DNA from: Bacillus sp. THAF10
GTDB lineage: Bacteria; Bacillota; Bacilli; Bacillales; Bacillaceae_I
DNA: 64,000 bases
Assembly: GCF_009363695.1 (NCBI RefSeq)
Contig: NZ_CP045403.1
Location: 786,001-850,000 of the forward strand
Reading direction: 5' to 3'
Part shown: positions 44,751 to 55,693 of the stretch, piece by piece
How positions within the stretch are numbered: the first letter of the stretch is position 1
How the letters are laid out: every line of letters begins with the position of its first letter
Position numbers and translations under genes: made by a program
The notes under the pieces: model-generated
Told to the model about the DNA's origin: nothing
Seen by the model: the letters and a program-made list of their open reading frames with translations, nothing else
Database searches by the model: none

Positions 44751-44796
44751 AAAGCCCAAGAAGCCGCTATCAGCTGACTTTTTGGGCTTTTTTTTG
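44751..44796. terminator. Terminator after GyrI-like gene
   Basis: AAAGCCCAAGAAG ... CTTTTTGGGCTTT stem followed by a run of T. Confidence 0.8.
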
Positions 44797-44867
44797 TTGG
44801 AACACTTGGGTTAAAACGCACTATCTGATGTTCAAACTGCATTCTTTTTCGGACGATAAAACCTTTA

Positions 44868-45118
44868 GAGCGAAAATAGAGTTTTGCGAGCGAAAAGCAA
44901 GATTTAAGAGCGGAAATTTCCATTTAAGAGCGAAAAGCAAGATTTAAGAGCGAAAATTTCCATTTACGAGCGAGAAGCAAGATTTAAGAGCGAAAATTTC
45001 CATTTACGAGCGAAAAGCAAGATTTAAGAGCGAAAATTTCCTTTTAAGAGCGAAAACAAAATTTTACGAGCGAAAACAGAAATTTATGACCGATTATTCA
45101 AAAATACGAGCGATATCC
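44868..45118. repeat. 20-bp tandem array, about 13 copies (GAGCGAAAA core)
   Basis: GAGCGAAAA recurs every 20 bases from about 44868 to 45108, with alternating flanks (GCAAGATTTAA and TTTCCATTTAC), giving a 40-bp higher-order unit in the middle. The last copies decay (GACCGATT, GAGCGATA). Non-coding; it fills the gap before csbD. Confidence 0.9.
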
Positions 45119-45139
45119 ATAAAACGGAAAAAAAGCCAG

Positions 45140-45163
45140 GTTTCGAAAAATTGTGCAGGTGGA
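45140..45163 (+). promoter_or_regulatory. Weak candidate sigma-B promoter for csbD
   Basis: GTTTCG, 12 bases, GGTGGA resembles GTTTAA-N12-15-GGGTAT only partly. Proposed because csbD is sigma-B-dependent in B. subtilis. Confidence 0.2.
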
Positions 45164-45225
45164 ATGAAGTAACTAGTGACAAGCTATCAGCAGTCACAAA
45201 TCAAAGTGAGAGGAGTTGGATCGTT

Positions 45226-45414
45226 ATGAATCAGACTACCATGAAGGGCAAGTGGAACCAAATGAAAGGTGATGCTAAGAAGAAATGGGGAAATCTCACA
45301 GACGATGATTTGCAACAAATTGAAGGTGATCGTGATAAGCTGGTAGGTAAAATTCAGGAGCGGCATGGCAAAACAAAAGAAGAAGCTGAACGAGAAGTGG
45401 ACGGCTGGATGTAG
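45226..45414 (+). CDS. csbD: CsbD family stress protein
   Basis: 62 residues; MKGKWNQMKGDAKKKWGNLTDDDL and GDRDKLVGKIQERHGKTKEEAE are the family hallmark. It is small, hydrophilic and helical, a general-stress protein of unknown mechanism. ATG 45226 is preceded by GAGAGGAG; an upstream in-frame extension lacks a ribosome site. Confidence 0.9.
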   Translation: MNQTTMKGKWNQMKGDAKKKWGNLTDDDLQQIEGDRDKLVGKIQERHGKTKEEAEREVDGWM

Positions 45415-45433
45415 CTTCAAAATACTTATAAAC

Positions 45434-45493
45434 AAAAAGACGGTTTTCTAGCATACCTTCGTTAACCGGAGGAAGCTAGAAAACCGTCTTTTT
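45434..45493 (+). terminator. Terminator of csbD
   Basis: AAAAAGACGGTTTTCTAGC / GCTAGAAAACCGTCTTTTT 19-bp perfect stem, effective on both strands. Confidence 0.9.
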
Positions 45494-45707
45494 AATGGTA
45501 CGATTGTAACCATCGGTGGCTGACTTGGGCTGACATACCTCCTTGGAAAATCCTCCTCCACCTCTGGCAATGTGGCATCTTACAAAGATTTTGCCATGTA
45601 AACCTCTCCTTCAAAAATCCTCTAAAATTCATGAAGTATAGTTTACGATTAAAAACTTTTCCATGCCGCACACCAAAAAAGTCCAGACAATACCAAAAGA
45701 ATGCTAG

Positions 45708-45746
45708 TGATAACGCTTACAAACTAGTGGAATTACGAAATATAAT
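45708..45746 (+). promoter_or_regulatory. cre site overlapping the -35 of the sugar-transport promoter
   Basis: TGATAACGCTTACA (45708-45721), one mismatch to the CcpA cre consensus, overlaps TTACAA (45717-45722), which is followed after 18 bases by TATAAT (45741-45746). The position predicts glucose repression. The interval 45494-45790 holds nothing else. Confidence 0.55.
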
Positions 45747-45790
45747 GAAGCTGTAATCATCAATATCAGCCAAATAAGGGGGAGAAATGC

Positions 45791-46900
45791 ATGAGAAAAG
45801 TAATGAAAAGTGCTTCATTATTACTAGTTGTTATGCTACTTACCGCAGTGCTTGCAGCATGTAATAGCAGCACAGGGGGAAGCGGAAATGTCAGTGTAGG
45901 AATTGTTTTACCGACAAAGGATGAACCAAGATGGGTACAGGATGAGCAACGCTTTAAAGATGCTTTAAAGGATTCCAAGTACACTACAGAAATTCTTTTT
46001 AGTCAAGGTTCTTCAGCAAAAGAAAAAGAAAACGTCGAAACACTGATTAATAAAGGAATTGATGTGCTTATTATTACTCCTCAGGATGGCGATGCTGCAG
46101 CTGCTGCAGTGGAAGCTGCAAAAAAAGAAGGAATTACAGTCATTTCCTATGACCGTTTAATAACAAATACAGATGCAGTAGATTATTATGTAACATTTGA
46201 TAGTGTGGCTGTTGGAGCTGCACAAGGTCAGTACTTAATTGATAATGCAGAAGGTTCTGGAATCCCTCTTTACTTATACGCAGGGGCAGCTTCTGATAAC
46301 AATGCATTCTTGTTCTTTGAAGGTGCTTGGAAAACGTTACAACCGAAAATCGCAGATGGCACGTTTAAGATTGCAAACTCTAGTGAAGCAGAAGCTTTAA
46401 AAGATACAGCAGAATTGACTCGTGACCAGATGAGTAAAATCCTAGGACAGGTTACAACTAACTGGGATCCAAATGAAGCAAAAAATAAAGCACAAACACA
46501 TCTTACAGCTGTTGGAGCTGATATGAAGGGTGATGTTGCCGTGCTTGCTCCAAATGATGGGACTGCAAGATCAATTGCTGACGTTTTTGCAACAGATGGT
46601 GAAGTATCCAGCTATCTTGTAACAGGTCAAGATGCAGAAAAAGCATCCATTCAATATGTGATTGATGGAAAACAATCTATGACAGTGTTTAAAGATGTTC
46701 GCACACTTGTAAAAGATGCGATGGGTATTGCTGTGGAAATTCTAGACGGCAAAACACCTGAAACAACTGGCTCTTACGATAATGGCAAAAAAGAAGTGAA
46801 AGCAAAACAAACGAATGTAATCGTTGTGGATGAGAACAACGTGAAGCAGGAATTAATTGACTCAGAGTATTATGAAGCAAGCGAGTTTACTGGTCTATAA
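45791..46900 (+). CDS. chvE: Multiple-sugar ABC transporter substrate-binding lipoprotein (ChvE-like)
   Basis: 369 residues. The lipoprotein signal ends LAAC at Cys24. It is a periplasmic-binding-protein type 1 fold: VGIVLPTKDEPRWVQDEQRF, ITPQDGDAAAAAVEAAKKEGITVISYDRLI and ASDNNAFLFFEGAW match ChvE, which binds xylose, arabinose, galactose and glucose. The Ser/Gly linker after the lipid site is typical. It heads the operon with the ATPase and permease, under a promoter with a cre site. Confidence 0.9.
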   Translation: MRKVMKSASLLLVVMLLTAVLAACNSSTGGSGNVSVGIVLPTKDEPRWVQDEQRFKDALKDSKYTTEILFSQGSSAKEKENVETLINKGIDVLIITPQDGDAAAAAVEAAKKEGITVISYDRLITNTDAVDYYVTFDSVAVGAAQGQYLIDNAEGSGIPLYLYAGAASDNNAFLFFEGAWKTLQPKIADGTFKIANSSEAEALKDTAELTRDQMSKILGQVTTNWDPNEAKNKAQTHLTAVGADMKGDVAVLAPNDGTARSIADVFATDGEVSSYLVTGQDAEKASIQYVIDGKQSMTVFKDVRTLVKDAMGIAVEILDGKTPETTGSYDNGKKEVKAKQTNVIVVDENNVKQELIDSEYYEASEFTGL

Positions 46901-46979
46901 GTAGAATAGAGCGGAATGGTGGCTAGGAATGTGGCCACCGTTCCGTATTGTCACTGCTTTTGTTAAAGGGGGTAAAAGG

Positions 46980-48500
<1,521 letters not shown>

Positions 48501-48512
48501 GGGGTTAGGGGC

Positions 48513-49685
48513 ATGAATGTTATACAGGAAGCTAGGTCATTAATTCATGAGAATATCCGTGATTACGGAATGTATATTGCTTTATTTGTTATTATTCTTA
48601 CCTTTACATTTATGACAAATGGTTTATTTATGTCTTCAAGAAATATTAGTAATCTATTAGATTCTGCAGGATATATCGCCGTTTTAGCTGTCGGAATGAC
48701 ACTCGTTATCGTCATTCGTCATATCGATTTATCTGTTGGATATGCTGCTGGATTTCTTGGAGCAATAGCTGCCATTTTACTTACCCAAGCGGGTTTATCA
48801 GTATGGCTGACCATTCCGATTATTCTCGTTCTTGGAGCGGTGGTTGGGCTTTTCAATGGAGTGTTGATTGCGCAAATTGGCATTCCGTCTTTTGTCGCAA
48901 CGCTCGCAGGTATGTTGATTTTCCGCGGGGCCTTGCTTCAGGTTACAGAGAAAACAGGCACCATTATTATTCAGGATGATAAATTCAACGCCATCGGGAA
49001 TGGCTATATTCCGTCTCTTGTAGAGGTAAATGGTCTACACTTGCTTTCCTTGCTTGTTGGGCTAGTTGGTATATTATTATATATCTATAGTGAAATTTCT
49101 ACGAGAAATAACAAGATTAAGTATGAGTTTGAAGTCGTATCCAAACCGATTTTTATCCTGAAGCTTGCATTTGTTTCTGCGATTATCGCATATGTTACCT
49201 GGATTTTAGCAGGCTATAACGGCTTTTCTTGGACAGTTATCGTTATTTTACTAGTGGTTATTGTTTATCATTTCCTTACTACGAGAACCGTTCTTGGCCG
49301 CCATATTTATGCGGTGGGAAGTAATCCTGAGGCAGCGCATTTAAGCGGCATTAATGTAAAGAAAATTACCTATATCGTCTTTGGTTCGATGGGTATGCTT
49401 GCTGCGCTTTCTGGAATTTTGTTCACTGCACGTTTACAATCAGCTACTACAACAGCAGGAACGCTATTTGAATTGGATGCTATTGCTGCTGCCTACGTTG
49501 GAGGGGTATCTTCTGCAGGGGGAGTAGGGAAAGTAACTGGTGCCATCATTGGAGCCATCGTTATGGCATCTTTAAGTAACGGGATGAACCTTCTTGGAGT
49601 GGGAATTTCCTATCAATACATGATTCGTGGCGGAGTGTTGGCTGGAGCAGTAATCTTTGATGTGATGACCCGTAAAAAAAGATAA
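48513..49685 (+). CDS. mmsB: Sugar ABC transporter permease (MmsB/GguB/XylH)
   Basis: 390 residues with about 10 helices. Family motif VGMTLVIVIRHIDLSVGYAAGFLGA (about 60-84), GIPSFVATLAGMLIFRGALL, and the long C-terminal loop GSNPEAAHLSGINVKKITYIVF, the ATPase contact. Closest to GguB/XylH-type permeases. Confidence 0.92.
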   Translation: MNVIQEARSLIHENIRDYGMYIALFVIILTFTFMTNGLFMSSRNISNLLDSAGYIAVLAVGMTLVIVIRHIDLSVGYAAGFLGAIAAILLTQAGLSVWLTIPIILVLGAVVGLFNGVLIAQIGIPSFVATLAGMLIFRGALLQVTEKTGTIIIQDDKFNAIGNGYIPSLVEVNGLHLLSLLVGLVGILLYIYSEISTRNNKIKYEFEVVSKPIFILKLAFVSAIIAYVTWILAGYNGFSWTVIVILLVVIVYHFLTTRTVLGRHIYAVGSNPEAAHLSGINVKKITYIVFGSMGMLAALSGILFTARLQSATTTAGTLFELDAIAAAYVGGVSSAGGVGKVTGAIIGAIVMASLSNGMNLLGVGISYQYMIRGGVLAGAVIFDVMTRKKR

Positions 49686-49689
49686 GAAA

Positions 49690-49720
49690 GTTGGCCAGAT
49701 TCCTCGGAGTCTGGCCTTTC
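49690..49720 (+). terminator. Terminator after the importer operon
   Basis: GGCCAGA / TCTGGCC stem, 10-base loop, TTTCG. Confidence 0.6.
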
Positions 49721-49835
49721 GTAAAGCAGCAATAAAGGATTTGAAATACAAAAGATGGAAGCAGAAGAAACGTCCCCATGCTTCTTTACTATGCTATGAT
49801 GAGAATAGATTGATGGTTTTGGAGGGGGAGGTTGT

Positions 49836-50813
49836 TTGCGCAAGGCAGGGGTTTTGGGGGTATGTATTGTTTTTGTTGTGTTGTGTTATTTAACGTTTGT
49901 ATCAGCGAAGAAAATTATTGATGCAGAGGGTCAGCTTCCGAAGGCACTTGGTGCTGGGCAAGACCAGTATCGGCTGGTACTGATTACACAGGATATGGAA
50001 ACTCCTTTTTGGGATAAAGTTTCTCAGGGTGCGATGGCCGCAGCCCAAAATGAAGACGTAAGCCTCGAGGTTTGGGGGAGCTATAATAGTAACAAGGAAG
50101 ATTTTCTAAAAAATATAGAACTTGCCATTCAATCAAAGGTAGATGGCATCATTATCCAAGGCTTAGACTCACCAGAGTTCAAAGAACTTACGAAGGTAAA
50201 GGCATCCTTTTATGGAATTCCAGTCATTACCGTAGCAAATGACGTACCAATGGAGGAAAGTCTAAGGAGGACCTATGTTGGTTCTAATCAGTATGAAGCA
50301 GGTAAAATGATTGCTCGTGAGCTTCTAAAGGATTTGGGACAGGATGGAAAAGTTGTACTTATGTATGACAGTAGCCAAGAATACTACCAACGACAGAGAA
50401 GACAAGGAATGGAAGATCTCATTAAATACTACAATAATCTTCAAATTATTGAGGTGGAAACGCAGGATACACGAGAACAGGTAATGTTGGCTACACAGGA
50501 TGTCTTTAACCGCCATCCTGATACAGATGCTTTTATTGCAGTTAATGCGAATATGGCAGGGGCTATGCTTGGGGAAATAAGTAAGCGCTCTCAAGTTGAA
50601 CCATACTATATTTATACATTTGATGATGGTCCGGAGTCATTAACGTTGCTTGAACAAGGAAAACTGGATGGGGTCATTGAACAGTCTCCTGAAGAGATGG
50701 GAAGGCTAAGTGTTCAGTTAATGATTGATTGGCTTAAAGGCAAAACCGTTCCACTAGATAAGGATGGCTATTTAACCGACATAAACATTAGGAAAGTGGC
50801 AAAAGGTCCATGA
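49836..50813 (+). CDS. Membrane-anchored sugar-binding sensor protein (XylFII/RbsB-like)
   Basis: 325 residues. N-terminal hydrophobic anchor (GVLGVCIVFVVLCYLTFV) without a lipobox, then a type-1 periplasmic binding protein fold (RLVLITQDMETPFWDKVSQGA; DGIIIQGLDSPEF; YTFDDGPESLTLLEQGK). TTG start with GGAGGGGGAGG. Its stop overlaps the histidine kinase start by four bases. This arrangement matches the XylFII-LytS-YesN three-component system described in Clostridium, where the binding protein reports xylose to the kinase. Confidence 0.85.
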   Translation: MRKAGVLGVCIVFVVLCYLTFVSAKKIIDAEGQLPKALGAGQDQYRLVLITQDMETPFWDKVSQGAMAAAQNEDVSLEVWGSYNSNKEDFLKNIELAIQSKVDGIIIQGLDSPEFKELTKVKASFYGIPVITVANDVPMEESLRRTYVGSNQYEAGKMIARELLKDLGQDGKVVLMYDSSQEYYQRQRRQGMEDLIKYYNNLQIIEVETQDTREQVMLATQDVFNRHPDTDAFIAVNANMAGAMLGEISKRSQVEPYYIYTFDDGPESLTLLEQGKLDGVIEQSPEEMGRLSVQLMIDWLKGKTVPLDKDGYLTDINIRKVAKGP

Positions 50814-52267
50814 CAAATATTCAAAAAAAAATCCTAACCTTAACTACTGTCGTTTTAGTTATTATGTCGGCAATATGGTTAGCGCTCACATACTACAACT
50901 ATAAAACTCATAAACAATACAATGAGATTCTTCAACGATATCTGAGTATGAATGAAGTAACAAAAGCAAGTCAACAGGTAATCACCGACTTGAATAACTA
51001 TATGATCGAGCCAACCCCAACTAGCCTAGCCGAACTTGAGGAAAGCAAGGAAAAGGTTTTACAAGCTAAATACAACGTTTATCATCTTCGAAATACAGAG
51101 AATGATTTTACTCTAACAAATTATCTAAACTTGGTTGATAGCCTCATAGAAACAACAGACCGCCTTATATTATTTCAAGAAAATCAGGATACCGATTTAT
51201 CTACTCAAGAATTCTCAGAGGCAAACAGAATATCCACCTATATTTCAGAGACAACCCTCACCTTAATAGACATGGAACTTAACACCTATAATCGTTTTTA
51301 CAGGGGAATTATTGAGCAATCTGCAGAGGTTATTAAACTAGGAATCTGGGTCCTATTGTTAATTACGGGTTTATTATTAGTTGGTTCCTACTGGTTTTCC
51401 CTAAGTATTACAAGACCAATCTTTCAACTAACTAGAGCCGCTAATGCTTTATCAAAAGGGGATTTCGATGCACAGGTAAAAGTCGAGACGAACGATGAAA
51501 TCGCCTTTTTAGCAAAAACATTTGATCGAATGCGCATTAACATTAATAACTTAATTTCTGAAATAAAAAGTAAAGCTGCACTAGAAAGAGAACTTCAAGA
51601 AAGCAGGCTGCTTTTACAAGAAAGTCAGTTTCGTAGTCTTCAGAGTCAAATAAACCCACATTTTCTTTTTAATACGCTTAATACACTTTCTAAAAAAGCC
51701 TATCTTGAAGGATCAGAGGAAACGAGTGATCTCCTTGTGAGTGTAGCTGGTATTTTACGATACAACCTGAAGCGGCAGAATCGTTCTGTTACCCTTCAGG
51801 ATGAAATTATTGTCCTTCAACAATATATGGATATTCAAAAAGCTAGGTTTACGGATAGACTTACGTTGGTTTCTGAAATTGACGAATCCTGCCTAGACTT
51901 AAAGATTCCAGCGCTTACTTTACAGCCAATCATCGAGAATGCTGTGATTCATGCAGTGGAGCCGAAAGAGGAGGGCGGGACCATTTGGTTTCGCGTAAAA
52001 AAGAAAGAAAACTTTATTATCATTGAAATAGAAGATGATGGCTTGGGGATGCCGGAAGAAAAGATTGTGCAGATTTTGAAAGAAGAAGCTTTACCTACCA
52101 CTGAAGGTCATTCTACAGGAATTGGTTTCAGTAATGTTGTGAAGAGATTGCGTTTATTCTATGGCTATGAAGAGGTTTTTGAAATAGAAAGTAAGCAAGA
52201 TAAGGGGACAAAAATCATCCTATCGATTAAAGAACAACCACGTTTTAACAAAGTAGAAAGTGCTTAA
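50810..52267 (+). CDS. LytS/YesM-type sensor histidine kinase
   Basis: 485 residues. Membrane helices at about 8-28 and 180-200 flank an extracytoplasmic helical sensor. HAMP domain (SITRPIFQLTRAANALSKGDF, about 205-255). His_kinase domain with phospho-acceptor His in QSQINPHFLFNTLNT (about 285) and HATPase N-box LQPIIENAVIHAV and DDGLGMP. It should respond to the sugar-bound sensor protein encoded upstream and phosphorylate the AraC-type regulator. Confidence 0.9.
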   Translation: MTNIQKKILTLTTVVLVIMSAIWLALTYYNYKTHKQYNEILQRYLSMNEVTKASQQVITDLNNYMIEPTPTSLAELEESKEKVLQAKYNVYHLRNTENDFTLTNYLNLVDSLIETTDRLILFQENQDTDLSTQEFSEANRISTYISETTLTLIDMELNTYNRFYRGIIEQSAEVIKLGIWVLLLITGLLLVGSYWFSLSITRPIFQLTRAANALSKGDFDAQVKVETNDEIAFLAKTFDRMRININNLISEIKSKAALERELQESRLLLQESQFRSLQSQINPHFLFNTLNTLSKKAYLEGSEETSDLLVSVAGILRYNLKRQNRSVTLQDEIIVLQQYMDIQKARFTDRLTLVSEIDESCLDLKIPALTLQPIIENAVIHAVEPKEEGGTIWFRVKKKENFIIIEIEDDGLGMPEEKIVQILKEEALPTTEGHSTGIGFSNVVKRLRLFYGYEEVFEIESKQDKGTKIILSIKEQPRFNKVESA

Positions 52268-52340
52268 ATAATAGCGAGAAAATTGCTTGTTTACAACGAT
52301 AAAATAATGAACCAAGGATGTAAAAAAGGAGTCGGTGACC

Positions 52341-53879
52341 TTGATAAAACTCCTCATAGTGGATGATGAACAAATTGAACGAAGGGGAATGCAAGCAATC
52401 CTGGAAAAAAGCTTCTCAAATATTCAATTTCAACAAGCAAAAAACGGTAAAATGGCAGTGGAATTGGCAGCGGAATTTGTTCCCGATCTAATATTAATGG
52501 ACATAAAGATGCCAGGGATGAATGGGCTTGAAGCAGTAGAAAAAATAAGTAACGCAAATCCTAAGATAAAATTTATTATGGTTACAGCTTATGACACCTT
52601 TTCATACATGAAAGCTGCCATAAAGCTTGGTGTGAAGGACTATGTGTTAAAACCGAGTAAAGCTTCTGAAATTAAGGATACAGTAGGCAAGGTCATTCAA
52701 CTTATTGAAGAGGAACAACGAGCGTTAATTTGGGAGCTCGAACAGCAGGCAGAACGGCAAAAAGCATTAGCACTTATGGAGACAGATGTGGTTACGCAGT
52801 TGCTGTTTGATCATGTACATGATGTTCATGTAGACATGCTAGTAGAGATGCTAGAACTCCCATCAACAGATGAAATGTTTGTCATGCTTGTTCTTATGGA
52901 TGAAGACGGAGACAGGTGTTATATGGGAATAAAGGAGCTTATTCGGCAAACGAAAAGTGGTTGGGTAGGGGCTTTGTATGGACATCAGCTACCAATCATT
53001 GTTTTCCGTCAGCCTGAAAAAACGTATCGCTCTCAGGCAAGTCATTTGGCTCGTCAAATACTTTCTACCGTCAAAAAAGAATCTAGTACAAATTGTTTCA
53101 TTGGGATTGGCAGAGCTTGTACTTCCTTAGAACACGTTCGTCAATCCTATCAGGATGCATTGGTTGCTACTATTGATAGTAGACCTTCTCTTCATTATAG
53201 CTTTCATTCAGATAGCCTCGTATCTGATACTAAAGTAAATAGTCAGCATTATCTTTTCAAGGACAAGGGATTCGCAGACCTTATTCGTCTTGGACAGTGG
53301 GAAAAGATTCGTGCAGAGCTATTAGGTGTTCTCGACGTTTATGAAAAAAAACATGCACCCATTCTTCAAAGTCAACAATTAATGCTAGAGGCTCTTTGGG
53401 GAGTTTCTCGCATAATGAATGAAATAGGAATAGAAACAGGTACTCCGTTATATTCCATACAAACAACAGATTACCGACAGCTTCGAATGGAAACGCTTCG
53501 GCTTTTGGAAATAATGGGACACGCCTTTACAAAGCATATTAGTCTACTAGAAGCAGATACCGTTCAACAGGTGAAACAATATATAAAAAAGCATTCTCAT
53601 GAAGATATATCGCTTGATTCCCTTGCAAAAAAAGTGGGGCTTAGTCCAATTTATATCAGTAAGTTATTTAAAGAAAAACAGGGGATTAACTATATTGACT
53701 TCCTAACAGAATGTCGGATAGAAAAAGCAAAGAAACTTATGAGTGACACCGATACAAGTATTAAAGAAATTACGTTTGAGGTAGGTTACCATGATCCAAA
53801 CTATTTTAGTAAGGTATTTAAAAAAATGACTGGTATATCTCCTAAAGAATATCGCAAAACGTTACTTGGACAAATTTAG
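52341..53879 (+). CDS. YesN/AraC-type response regulator
   Basis: About 512 residues. Receiver domain KLLIVDDEQIERRG, phospho-acceptor Asp in DLILMDIKMPGMNG (about 54), Lys in YVLKPSK. A middle domain of unknown fold precedes a C-terminal pair of AraC helix-turn-helix motifs (ISLDSLAKKVGLSPIYISKLFKE; ITFEVGYHDPNYFSKVFKKMTGISP). TTG 52341 fits the AAAGGAG spacing better than GTG 52335. Expected target: the sugar transport operon upstream. Confidence 0.9.
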   Translation: MIKLLIVDDEQIERRGMQAILEKSFSNIQFQQAKNGKMAVELAAEFVPDLILMDIKMPGMNGLEAVEKISNANPKIKFIMVTAYDTFSYMKAAIKLGVKDYVLKPSKASEIKDTVGKVIQLIEEEQRALIWELEQQAERQKALALMETDVVTQLLFDHVHDVHVDMLVEMLELPSTDEMFVMLVLMDEDGDRCYMGIKELIRQTKSGWVGALYGHQLPIIVFRQPEKTYRSQASHLARQILSTVKKESSTNCFIGIGRACTSLEHVRQSYQDALVATIDSRPSLHYSFHSDSLVSDTKVNSQHYLFKDKGFADLIRLGQWEKIRAELLGVLDVYEKKHAPILQSQQLMLEALWGVSRIMNEIGIETGTPLYSIQTTDYRQLRMETLRLLEIMGHAFTKHISLLEADTVQQVKQYIKKHSHEDISLDSLAKKVGLSPIYISKLFKEKQGINYIDFLTECRIEKAKKLMSDTDTSIKEITFEVGYHDPNYFSKVFKKMTGISPKEYRKTLLGQI

Positions 53880-53897
53880 TAGAAGGGGATTTCAAGT

Positions 53898-54980
53898 ATG
53901 AAGCCCAACACAAAATGGTTAACATACATTTTTATCGCTTTAAGTTTGTTGTTGGCATTCACAGCTTGTGAAAAACCAACCACAATCATTTCTAAAGCTC
54001 CGACCATCACTCAAAGCGAGGTGACAAAAGCCCCTTTAGAATCCAATAAGCTGAAAATTGGCTTTTCAATGGACACGCTTAAGGAAGAACGTTGGATAAG
54101 AGACCGTGATCTTTTTAAAAATGCCGTGGAAAATCTAGGAGCAGAAGTTGAGATTATGGCTGCTAACGGAAATGATGCGCTTCAGGTGTTACAGGCTGAA
54201 ACATTGATAAGCCAAGGAGTAGATCTGCTTGTAGTTGTCCCGCATAATGCTGAAGCGGCAGCGGCCATTATCAACAAAGCTCATCAGGCTGGAATCAAAG
54301 TGCTTTCTTATGACCGAATTGTAAAAAATGCAACGATCGATTTGTATGTGTCATTTGATAATGAAAGAGTCGGAGAGTTACAAGCAGAAGCAATCACCAA
54401 GCTCGTACCAAAAGGGAAGTATGTGTATATCGGAGGCGCTGACACTGACCACAATGCACATCTTTTTAAAAAAGGTGTCTTTAACATTTTAAAGCCATTA
54501 ATTGATAAAGGTGATATTACGATTGTTTATGATCAGTGGACAAAAAACTGGGATCCCACAAACGCCTATGAAAATATGAAGGAAGCATTAATTGCAAATG
54601 ACAACAAGATAGATGCCGTAATCGCAGCCAATGATGCCACTGCGGGGATGGCTATCAAAGCACTTGAGGAAGCAGGCCTAGCGGGAGAGATTCCTGTTGC
54701 AGGTCAGGATGCAGAACTTGCTGCAGCGCAAAGAATTGTTCAAGGCACTCAAACGATGACCGTTTACAAACCTATTTCATTACTCGCTGAAGAAGCTGCC
54801 CGATTAGCTGTTAGTATGGCGGAAGGGGAATATATCGACACAGATAGAAAATTAAATAATGGAAAAATGGAAGTTCCTTCGATTTTGCTTTCACCAATTG
54901 CAGTAGATAGAACTAACCTCGATAGTACAGTCATTCTGGATGGGTTTCACGCCAAGGAAGATGTATACAATGAGGAATGA
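53898..54980 (+). CDS. xylF: D-xylose-type ABC substrate-binding lipoprotein (XylF-like)
   Basis: 360 residues. Lipoprotein signal LLLAFTAC (Cys at about 24). XylF hallmark sequence LKIGFSMDTLKEERWIRDRD, VDLLVVVPHNAEAAAAIIN, IKVLSYDRIVKNATIDLYVSFDN and TDHNAHLFKKGV. It has no ATPase or permease of its own and would share the importer encoded upstream, broadening sugar range. Located directly after the regulator, so its expression is tied to the sensor operon. Confidence 0.9.
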   Translation: MKPNTKWLTYIFIALSLLLAFTACEKPTTIISKAPTITQSEVTKAPLESNKLKIGFSMDTLKEERWIRDRDLFKNAVENLGAEVEIMAANGNDALQVLQAETLISQGVDLLVVVPHNAEAAAAIINKAHQAGIKVLSYDRIVKNATIDLYVSFDNERVGELQAEAITKLVPKGKYVYIGGADTDHNAHLFKKGVFNILKPLIDKGDITIVYDQWTKNWDPTNAYENMKEALIANDNKIDAVIAANDATAGMAIKALEEAGLAGEIPVAGQDAELAAAQRIVQGTQTMTVYKPISLLAEEAARLAVSMAEGEYIDTDRKLNNGKMEVPSILLSPIAVDRTNLDSTVILDGFHAKEDVYNEE

Positions 54981-55093
54981 TAAACACCTTTTGAAAAAAT
55001 ACCGTTTGATTGCTACAATAATAGCTTAATAAACATTCGGATATCCTAAATATATCCGTAGAAACAAACAGCTTTAATAAGAAGGAGTTTCCC

Positions 55094-55603
55094 ATGACAA
55101 ACAATGACATGTTAATTAGATTGCGCTATGCCCTTGATATCAAAGACCAAGACATGGTCGAAATTTTTAAATTAGGTGGTGTGGATTATACGCTGGAGGA
55201 AGTCCGCAAGATTCTCACTAACCCTAGAGATTTTGAATCAGAGGAAGATTACGATTTTGCCGTGGAAGATGGCGAGGTCATTCCAATAAACAACAAAGTA
55301 CTGGAATCGTTCCTAAACGGATTCATTACCTTTAAAAGAGGTAAACAGGAACCAAAGCCAGGTCAGCCGGAAAGACCTCCATTTTCTAATGAACCAGCAA
55401 ATAATATTCTGTTGAAAAAAGTGAAAATTGCTCTAGCTCTAACTGCTGAGGACATGATGGACACGTTAGAGGAAGCTGGTGTGAGGATTACGAAAAGTGA
55501 GCTAGGCGCGCTATTAAGAAAAAAAGGACACAAAAATTATAAAGAGTGCGGCGATAAGTTTGCTCGGAACTTTCTAAAAGGACTTGCTTACAAATACCGT
55601 TAG
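55094..55603 (+). CDS. DUF1456 (YehS-like) protein
   Basis: 169 residues made of two DUF1456 repeats: NNDMLIRLRYALDIKDQDMVEIFKLGG (about 3-29) and NNILLKKVKIALALTAEDMMDTLEEAG (about 103-129), each followed by an (E/S)-x-x-x-(I/L)-L segment. Family function unknown. GAAGGAG precedes ATG. Confidence 0.88.
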   Translation: MTNNDMLIRLRYALDIKDQDMVEIFKLGGVDYTLEEVRKILTNPRDFESEEDYDFAVEDGEVIPINNKVLESFLNGFITFKRGKQEPKPGQPERPPFSNEPANNILLKKVKIALALTAEDMMDTLEEAGVRITKSELGALLRKKGHKNYKECGDKFARNFLKGLAYKYR

Positions 55604-55611
55604 AATTGAAA

Positions 55612-55647
55612 CAGCACAATTTCCTTAAAGGAAATGTGCTGTTTTTT
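55612..55647 (+). terminator. Terminator after DUF1456 gene
   Basis: CAGCACAATTTCC / GGAAATGTGCTG stem, TTAA loop, TTTTTT. Confidence 0.85.
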
Positions 55648-55693
55648 GTCGAAATAGAAAGAGTACAACATTACATACAAAGGGGAGTCATCG

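Noticed and set aside
45434..45493. Possible regulatory RNA
   Set aside because: The 19-bp perfect stem with T tracts is a strong bidirectional terminator; nothing more is required.
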